DNA from: Metallyticus violacea
Lineage: Eukaryota > Arthropoda > Insecta > Mantodea > Metallyticidae
NCBI GenBank assembly: GCA_030762175.1
Contig: CM060838.1
Location: 20,140,501 to 20,204,500, forward strand
DNA length: 64,000 bases
Direction of reading: 5' to 3'
Part shown: positions 56,341 through 64,000 of the stretch, piece by piece
Layout of the letters: each line of letters opens with the position of its first letter
Numbering within the stretch: position 1 is the stretch's first letter
Program-made: the position numbers and the translations under genes
Notes under the pieces: model-generated
Told to the model about the DNA's origin: nothing
The model's input: only the letters and a program-made list of their open reading frames with translations
Databases searched by the model: none

Positions 56341-57886
56341 TAAACAGCGCCTACTCTTGTCTTTATGTACCTGAATCAAATAAGAATCTTTGGGGCAAGC
56401 AAGCATCGCGAATCACGTAAAAGCATCGCGACTACACTTAAAAACTTAAACTCTGCTTCTACACTGGCTGCTTTTAAATTTTCCTGCCCTCATCTGATTC
56501 ATTCGCCCACAGGAGTTTAAAAAGCCACCATACGATACGGTACTTCAAACTTTAACAGTTTCCAGCTGTAAGAGGGTGAACTGCCTCCAATGGCATTTAA
56601 AAGATACCATACACACACCTTTTAAAGAGACAATCACTTTTTCCCGACAAAACATCTAATTTTAAAAAGACCATAGTACAATCCTTGGCTCGCTTTGCCC
56701 TAATGTACAAAAGATTACACCCTTCTAAGGTTTGGGACTTCCAGTATTTTCAACGCTATTGCGGGCAAAGCACTAAGTTTTACCATTTTACAAAGATGTT
56801 GAGCTATATGACACATGATAAAATGAAAGATAGACATTATAAAATGTTACTTTACAGTATGGTAATTATGGCAAGGGAAAACATATAGAAAGTATAATTA
56901 TATTACTGGCAAAACCGTTAGGAAAATAGTTTCACCTCTGAAACAGTACTTCTGTTATAAATTTAATACACTGGAGTTTGTTAGAAACATTTAAGAGCAT
57001 TGTACTGCAAATAGCTGTTTTCGCCCGCGATAGTTGGTATACGAATAGCCCTTTCCACAACCAAACCTGGGGGTTTCTGAAATCTTGCGTTTCCAAACAT
57101 CTGCCATATATTAATATTGCATGGCAAAATTGCACAAGTACCAGTGAATGACGCAGCATTCTTTACACTGTCATTAAAACATAATCTCAAGTATTTCAAT
57201 TTAGCATATATCACATAATAGGTTTCACAGTGCAAAATCTTCATATTGATACTTGCTGTTTATAAGGAAGAACATAAAATAAAATTAATAAATTCGAAGT
57301 ATTTGCAGTTCGAGCGTGAGTTTGGCGATTAGAGGACAGTCCCAAAAGAGGCAACGGGCATGACATATCCCAGCTTGCTTCTGTAAAGGATGCGCCTGTT
57401 GAATGGATCCATAAATAAAAGCATAGGGCTGTCAATATTTGCACGAGTAATTGTATGACTTGTGTTTTTGTAACGAGTACGTGTTTGGTTCCTTCAATTT
57501 GTACAAATTCATAGTGGCCTTTTCTTTGAGCGAGAGACGATATTATACGGTTCCCTGCCTACGCTGTGCTATAAACACGAAGAGAGAAAATACATCGTGG
57601 TAACTTAAAAAGGATATACGCTATGAATGTCTCTTTCCTTTCATAACAGGTGTAAGAGCTGGTTCGTTCCGCTGAAAGGAAGCTCGTTGAAGGAGCCCCA
57701 CAGTAGCTAGTCACCGTTGCTCCAAAAGGAAGTGGTGAGACTGCACATTTGATCACTGTCAAGCACCGAGTCACTTGGACGGAAAATGAATAGGAAAGCG
57801 AACACTTGTACTTACGACAAGAAGATGCAGATAAATATCTAAGGAACCCGAAATTCCTTTAGAACAATGGGAGGTGGGAGAGAATT
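56341..57886. other. no recognisable gene
   Basis: Short frames on both strands. No repeat or family match. Confidence 0.55.
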
Positions 57887-58270
57887 GTGCAAATTGGGAA
57901 AGGTATGCGTGGTGTGATGGCCAGCTGGGTCCGTGCTTCTGTGACAGGCCGGACACGGTCCAATCTGATTCAGGATGACGCCATTATCATCTACCCACTC
58001 AACTACCTTTTGATTTATAGCTCAGACACGGTGATGCAATGGTTGTCGCTATGTTTGAACTGTCCTTTCAAGGCTGTTAATTTATGTCAACCTCAAGGTA
58101 TGGATATCAACCAAGATGTTACCGTTGAGTTGTTGCAAAACATCAGAGATGATTGGAGATTTAACAGGAATAGTTCTTTGATTAGTCCACAACTCTCCAA
58201 ATTGGTTTTGGAAGCTGAAAATGACAGTGCGTCTGAATTCCGGTTTCAGTCTAATAGAAGAATAGTATGA
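57887..58270 (+). CDS. unrecognised 127-codon open frame, possible exon remnant
   Basis: An ATG at 57887 runs to a TGA ending at 58270. The N-terminal part is basic; the middle is hydrophobic (residues 35-50, IYPLNYLLIYSSDTVM); the C-terminal half is acidic and polar and reads more like real protein (INQDVTVELLQNIRDDWRFN, then LSKLVLEAENDSASEFRF). Composition is less AT-biased than the flanks. I recognise no family, and no splice sites or poly(A) signal can be tied to it. Among the non-transposon frames it is the one I would check first, but confidence is low. Confidence 0.22.
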   Translation: MQIGKGMRGVMASWVRASVTGRTRSNLIQDDAIIIYPLNYLLIYSSDTVMQWLSLCLNCPFKAVNLCQPQGMDINQDVTVELLQNIRDDWRFNRNSSLISPQLSKLVLEAENDSASEFRFQSNRRIV

Positions 58271-58332
58271 ACGTTTATAAAAGTTCTTGATTTCTTCAAA
58301 AATACAAATATGTATTATTCTTTCATTACAAA

Positions 58333-58335
<3 letters not shown>

Positions 58336-58379
<44 letters not shown>
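58336..58379. repeat. (AT)22 microsatellite
   Basis: Uninterrupted AT dinucleotides following AAATGA. Confidence 0.96.
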
Positions 58380-60063
58380 CTGAAATTAATTAATTTGGGC
58401 TAAATTGTTATATAAGTTAATAAAATAAAAATAGGCAAAGACACCTAGGGTTCAATTCAACGTCTCCCATCTTCACGATCTTGCGACAATCTCGGGGCAG
58501 CTTACCAACCTGTTGGGTGTTCAGCCTCTTTTCGCACTTGTTTAGGATCCGCTTTACCTTTTATGTTCTCGCGATCTCTACCATTATTACTGCAATGAGA
58601 TTACGTAAGCAGAAAACTAGTCCCCATGCATATCTCAATTGAAAGAACTTAACATGTTCTTGGCCATAACAATGCGATTCTTAAACAACACAATAAAGCA
58701 CTGTCTCATTATTCGAACCTGCTTTTTATATTCGGGGTGCAATAAATTTCCTTTTATTTACGAGACTTTCATACAATTTACTATCGCTTAATGGAGTATA
58801 GGGTTGCGGTTGAAAATATGAAAAAAGTAAATGGAATTAGTTAGAGATTGCTCTGAAGCTTTTGAACATGTGTTGTGCGCAGAAGGATGACGGCTGTAAC
58901 TCTTCTCGCCCACATTGTAGCCATTTTATTTTTCCAGAGTGTGGAGCGAATTATGCGAAAGGATATAAAACTTATTCCCACACATTTCAGCCGTACAGTT
59001 CCAAGTCAAGGATCAAAGACGGTTTGAAAAATAGCCCTGTTCTAAAACCTTATGAGAGTCGGCACCGTTTTCCAAATAACGGTTTCTACATTAACTTGTT
59101 TTTAAAACTGGTAAATGTACAAGTTCTTTAGCAAATTACCTCACAAAGATTTAAAACCCGCAGCAGCAGCAGCAATGCTGACTGCCCGAAAACATTAATA
59201 ATTTTACCACACAATACAGACATGGAAAGTATATGTCTATTTTAATTGGAAACGTGGGAAACTGCTAATAAATATCTCCTGGCAGCCCATGGAAGTTCCA
59301 TCTCAGCGGAATCCATCTGTGGAAGTTTAAACATCGAATGTCCGTACCAACGACTGTATCTTAACTTTCATCATACCTAAACACGCCAATATTCGGTATA
59401 GAGCATAAAAGGGATAGTAAAGGTAGTTAATTCCACAGTTCGTTAATTGCAAATAAAATTGCAAGAAACCAATATGCCCAATTGTCGTTAATTATCACAC
59501 TTTAATGTAAAATTTAAATATACAATAAGAATTTTTATTCATCTTTATATTTTGCTATGCTGTGCTATTTGTGCTACCCAGGGACGCCCGCAGTTTCTCA
59601 TTTCAGTGGAGCGCAAATACATACGCATAACTAATAACATGATTTCAATCACATCATTTGTCCTCGCTCAGTTTTTGTTTTGCGATTTTTAAATACTTGA
59701 GAATGTTTATCGACAAATAAAATACAAATGCTACACGTGCACATGTGCTAAGTGATCTAAATAATAATTTTTCGTAATATTTTATAGGTTTATTATTATT
59801 TATCATTATTACAGCTACCGCGATTTATAAATTTTGTCAAAATTAAAGAAAAAGTTAACTATTGAAATATGAAACATCGTCATAACATAACGTTGTTTAA
59901 TCTCGTTAAAATAAACCGCAAAATTGCTTTTCTTACATATATGTCGGAACTATTTAAACAACTGGCTCCTTTATAATATAGATATCCTTCTCTGATTTTA
60001 TTTTTTCTCAATGATAGTGAAATTATTGGAGTTAGGCACTAAGCGAGCGCTTCTCCTAATACG
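58380..60063. other. AT-rich DNA without recognisable gene
   Basis: An 89-codon frame (58862-59131, +) has several Cys near its start (MNMCCAQKDDGC) but no zinc-finger spacing that I recognise. A short (CAG)n run lies at 59160-59172. Confidence 0.5.
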
Positions 60064-60112
60064 CAGCCGCGCTCTGACGGACCATAACTCAAATAACCTC
60101 ACTGTGTAAACC
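60064..60112 (+). repeat. short segment shared with the window start
   Basis: CTCCTAATACGCAGCCG and, a little later, CTCAAATAACCTCACTGTGT resemble CTCCCAGTACACAGCCGG and CTCAAATAACCTCACTGTAT at about 270-313. An 18-bp core is identical. It is probably a fragment of a dispersed element; borders were not found. Confidence 0.5.
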
Positions 60113-61446
60113 GCTGATACGATTATTATTGTTCTTAGCCATGATTTCATCCTTCTAGAGTGCTAGAACAAACTTCTCCAAAGTTTAAATTTTTCTTCTT
60201 AGATAGTGCTCTAAAGCAAACATCTCTCAGTAGTATTATCATGGTAAAACTTAAATCAAATAATTAAATGCATCTACTTATCCTACTACTACTTTGCACA
60301 ATGCTATTAAAATGTCGACAGAATCTTAGAAATAAAACAACTTTCCACTGAAAAAGCTAAGCAAAGGGCTAACTCAGTTTCTCCTTCAATTTTTTTACTT
60401 TTTCATATTATACCAAATCTTTGTTTCTTCAGTGAAATTATCTAGTACAATTTGTTTATATTACTATCACCTTATTGAAATATACGGCTATTGTGGACAG
60501 CGTTAGTTTGGGATACAAACAAAATAGTTCAAAACCTTCCCTGTTTTCCTCTGGGTCAATTCTTGTAAATGCACGTGAATCTTACCCCTTGTCATAAATT
60601 ATATAATACAAAAAGCGTCCCTTTTAAACTCAGGGTAAACCTTAGATATTTTAATTGTTAAAGGGTGCATGATTTACAGTTAGACAGCAACTTCCTTCAT
60701 GTATCGTAGCTAACACAATACAAATATCATATAGTTATCTACCTAGACAGATTAATCAATGCTGGCTCCCCATTGCGGGCTGCCCTGATGCTATCATTAG
60801 ACTTTTCTCAAAGGAATGAGTTGCTATGTATTACTTAATGACAAGGGGAGTTAACAATGCACATCTTTATTCATGTCCGTTTATTTTCTGTTCATCATAT
60901 GAAAGGATATTGGTAGATTGTTGCAGTGACTGTATCCACACTGTCAGGTAAGTAATTATGTGATAACCTTTTTTTATATGTATAATTATGGATCATGTAC
61001 ACTTTTCCCTCATTTTTTAAGGTATACTACAGTATAAAGTAAAGTGCAGTAACATATAAACTTAGAATTATATAGCTCCTATATCTTTAAGAGAGTTATT
61101 TAAGCTTATCTGATATATTTTTAAAAATAAGATGAAACATGAAAGTGATTATAAAAATACCAGTTGCTTACATGCATTTCGTATGTTGGACTCTATTCTT
61201 GCTACATTAAGGCGCGTGCAATAAAGGTACACGTGTGGGACCACGATTCTTTACCTTTGCTCCCCTGTTACTAAATCGGTCATCATGACTCACAGCTACA
61301 AACACATGGTGGAATTTTAAAATCTTACTAAATTGATTATCTAACAAATGCAGGGAAATTTAAATGGTCACATTTTTACATAAATGTGGTTTAAATAATA
61401 GCAGTTAATCGACACTGTGAAATGTGTTTATTTTATACTACATATA
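60113..61446. other. AT-rich DNA without recognisable gene
   Basis: No frame over 60 codons of note and no repeat match. Confidence 0.55.
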
Positions 61447-62302
61447 TCGAGAGTGCCAAAAAATGTATACACACTTTCACAGTAGATATCTATTTAATAT
61501 ATATCAAAGTTGGACAGAAAAAAAACAGTAATGTGTAGTATGATGTTCTGTAAACAGTGACTAACATATATTATGATAGCGTTACTACGTGACAGGTAAA
61601 TCAACAATGAACAAATGAAGCCAAGATTATCGTATGATGTTCTGTAAACAGATGTGACTCACATTACGTTATGCTAGCGTTGCTACAACAAAATGGAGCC
61701 GAGATTATCGTTTGAACAGCGGAAAGCAATTTTTAAGTGGTATTGGAAAACCGAGAATGTTGTTGAAGTTCAGAGGCAATGAAGACGTGTGTACAGAACA
61801 GAATCGCCAACGCGAGTAACAATTGCACGAGATAAAGTTGAGATTTATGGTACCGCATGCGATGTTCACAAGGACAGATCTGGGAGATCTCGCACAGCAA
61901 CAAGCCCCGCGTCCTCTGCTATGGTTTTGGATCGTTTTGAGCACTCACCGCAGAAATCAACAAAGCAATATGCACATGAAACTGGGGTTAGCAGAACCAG
62001 CGTACGTCGTATTATTAAAACAGCAAAGTTGAAAGTTTTCATCCAAAGACTTTTGCTTGTATTAAATGAGAATGACCCTGAAACGGCATGTGCTGCAATC
62101 GCTGAGGACACTTTGCCAATCAGTAGTTCAACGTACTCAGAAGTGTATCGACGCCGGAGGTGAGCATTTTGAGCAACTGTTGTAACTGTAAAAGTGTAAA
62201 ATGATTAGTGATCATCATTTGGTGTTTGTGTGAATATGAGTTTAGTTATGTTAACACAGTTTTTTCTTTGCTTGAAGTATGTATCATTTTTGGCACTCTC
62301 TG
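61447..62302 (+). mobile_element. family A mariner-like element, copy 5 (longest N-terminal coding part)
   Basis: TA flanks both ends (61445-61446, 62303-62304). The ends are TCGAGAGTGCCAAAAAATGT and TTTTTGGCACTCTCTG. The subterminal repeats are present. The transposase ATG is at 61693 (MEPRLSFEQRKAIFK). The DNA-binding half is better kept here than elsewhere: TRVTIA, HKDRSGRSRTAT, SPQKSTKQYAHETGVSRTSV and RRIIKTAKLKVF, up to about 62080. It then jumps directly to the C-terminal ETACAAIAEDT, so the catalytic DDE domain is cleanly deleted near 62080. Frameshifts occur before 61790 and in the tail. Confidence 0.88.
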
Positions 62303-62304
62303 TA

Positions 62305-64000
62305 TTTTAAATTCCTACACTTATATCAAAGTAAACGAAAAACTTTGCTAATAACTGCGAAATATTTGTGTCACGAGCATTAGCAACGCACCAATCACAG
62401 AACTTCTAACATGTGCTTCTGTTGCTGTTAAAATACAATGAATAAAACTTGATTCCGACCCCGCTTGCAAGGTATGTAAATTTTTGTTTGTGTTTGTTAT
62501 TTTAGTGGTGTATTATCTATATTTTCAAATGTTCATTAATGCCCAGAAACTGGCAAATTTTGAAGCAAAGGTGGACTTTTAGAGAGTTTTCCTAGTGATG
62601 CCTAATTCTTTCTTTTTATATTCTAGTTTGCATTCTGAAATGAGATCCGGTTTTTCCAAATTCAGCCGGTACCGAGGCCGGGCTTTAAAAGGACGACCTA
62701 CCGCACGCTGCACGCGCTAACTTGCCTGTTTCCTTTAATTTATTCATTGTGTGGAGATCCAAGCAGAAATCCGGTCCTTAGCCATGGTTTTCAGAGTTCA
62801 GTGCTGCGATGTAGAGAAACAATAGTTAGTACTGGGCACTCCGTGGGGAGAGAGGGCGTGGCGCTTCATACTCTCCACGCTGACGTCTACATTCACTTGC
62901 CAAAACAAAAAAAAACATCTCTCAGAAGCTGCACTCAAAAGCCTACTTTACCTGCAAAGGAGTTTCCTCTGCACGCTTCAGCTAGGCATTTCCCCTCTTT
63001 TTTCGTTCATTTTCATTCCTTTTCGTGTTATATTTACAGCCAAAATTTGAAATGTTTCATTATAAATTAGTCCGATATCATGAACCAGAGTCTATTCTTG
63101 CTTATTAGGCTGCTAACTAGGTTCCGGTTTATTTGCCTGCTCTTATAAATACGAGTAGGTTTAGGCGACGACTCGAACTCACTTGTCTCATCAGCAATGC
63201 TTTATAAACGTAAACATGATGTATACAACGTTTTCAGTTATAAAAATAATAATAAATAATGATGAAACACTAAAAAAACACGATATTTCGGATAGCTGCA
63301 TATCTAAAACTGACGGTTACTTTAACGGAAATATCGCTTATTTGGTTGCTAGGTTTCAGCATTTTATCTGAACATCTTGTGGTCGTTTACTAATTGCATT
63401 ATTCTATGTAAATGTTTGCTACGGTTAGTACACTTACATACATCAAGAATTACTGTTGAACGTGGTTTACCACCACGAGAGCATTTTTTAGTTATTTCTG
63501 TGCATTATTATGACCATTTGCGGTTCGCAGATCTATTTAAATTAAGTCTTTATCTTATTATATAGACTAATGGCGCGCCAGTTACATTAATAACAATGCG
63601 TTATGGAAGTAAGTTCTGCTGTAGTTACCACTGGAAAAATAGTCATAGGAGTAAATAAAGCAGAGATTGAAAGAATTACGGAAACATAGCAGCTGTGAGT
63701 GAATGCATAACTCCTATACCACAGGTTAGTACTCATTATGAAATAAACGTAATATTAAATACATGATCAAAGTTGTGCGAGTAGAAATGCTAGGGGAACC
63801 TGTCGGAGTCGACGACTAGCGCGACCATATCCTCGCGCGGCTACCACTCAGTTCCGAACGCGGCAAAATTCTCTCTATAATTACTGCATAGTGATATTAG
63901 TTATAAAAAAGCATGGTTTAAACTTAACAAGGTGTTCAAATATAAAAAAAAGAATAAGAAGTGCTGAAATATTGCACAAAAACAATTTTTATAAAAAATT
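62305..64000. other. unassigned DNA with a GC-richer patch
   Basis: The patch at 62650-62890 is GC-richer (GGTACCGAGGCCGGGCTTTA near 62669) and contains a 107-codon frame (62747-63070, +) that is unrecognised. A second CpG-rich patch lies at 63790-63870 (GCGCGACCATATCCTCGCGC). Either could be regulatory, but neither is tied to a gene in this window. Confidence 0.4.

Noticed and set aside
1..64000. A host multi-exon gene, an endogenous virus, or a bacterial insert
   Set aside because: No exon-like conserved protein segments, no viral replication or capsid motifs, and no bacterial-style gene packing were seen on either strand.

Overview
This window reads as non-coding nuclear DNA of an animal, most likely an insect with a fairly large, repeat-rich genome. 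The grounds are the AT-rich composition (roughly two thirds A+T by eye), long runs without an open frame over about 140 codons, many decayed IS630-Tc1-mariner transposase relics, tRNA-derived SINEs with target-site duplications, a truncated non-LTR retrotransposon family, and dinucleotide microsatellites. The order or species cannot be settled from the sequence alone. I found no convincing host gene, no tRNA or rRNA gene, no CRISPR and no prokaryotic or viral segment. The window is best read as intergenic or deep intronic DNA.

What can be annotated is a layered set of mobile elements. (1) Family A: five internally deleted mariner-like elements (14.7, 27.1, 41.2, 45.3 and 61.4 kb) sharing terminal sequences, a subterminal duplication and the same transposase tail. 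(2) Seven further Tc1/mariner relics, not alike at the DNA level as far as I can see (4.5, 11.4, 25.5, 27.8, 37.1, 46.7 and 51.0 kb). (3) SINE-C: a tRNA-headed SINE of about 260-285 bp with an ATTC-rich or poly(A) tail, six copies, three with 12-13 bp target-site duplications. (4) SINE-D: a second tRNA-like SINE, six copies plus one faint fragment, two with perfect 12-13 bp duplications. (5) LINE-E: three copies of a 3' LINE fragment ending in ATCTTT repeats. (6) Three dispersed repeats I cannot name: F (about 630 bp, 19.4 and 38.8 kb, opposite orientation), G (about 310-460 bp, 20.6 and 50.1 kb) and H (about 600 bp with 14-bp terminal inverted repeats, 30.3 and 42.5 kb, opposite orientation).

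Layout: 0-9 kb is mostly unique AT-rich DNA with a GC-richer island at 2.9-3.3 kb and a Tc1 relic at 4.5-5.2 kb. 9-16 kb holds a SINE-D, a mariner relic, a GC-richer block at 13.3 kb, a CA microsatellite and family A copy 1. 19.4-22.4 kb is a repeat cluster in the order F, LINE-E, G, SINE-D. 25.4-28.9 kb is a dense cluster of mariner and SINE-C fragments. 30-43 kb holds both H copies, the longest LINE-E copy, a SINE-D tandem pair, F copy 2 and A copy 3. 44.8-55.3 kb holds A copy 4, two mariner relics, LINE-E copy 3, G copy 2 and several SINEs, including one nested in a mariner relic. 55-64 kb is mostly unique apart from a 50-bp minisatellite and A copy 5.

The candidates for something undescribed are H, F and G; all three look like transposon or repeat families rather than a functional gene system. 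For F I compared the two copies codon by codon: 15 of 18 differences change the amino acid, so its shared open frame is not under visible protein constraint.
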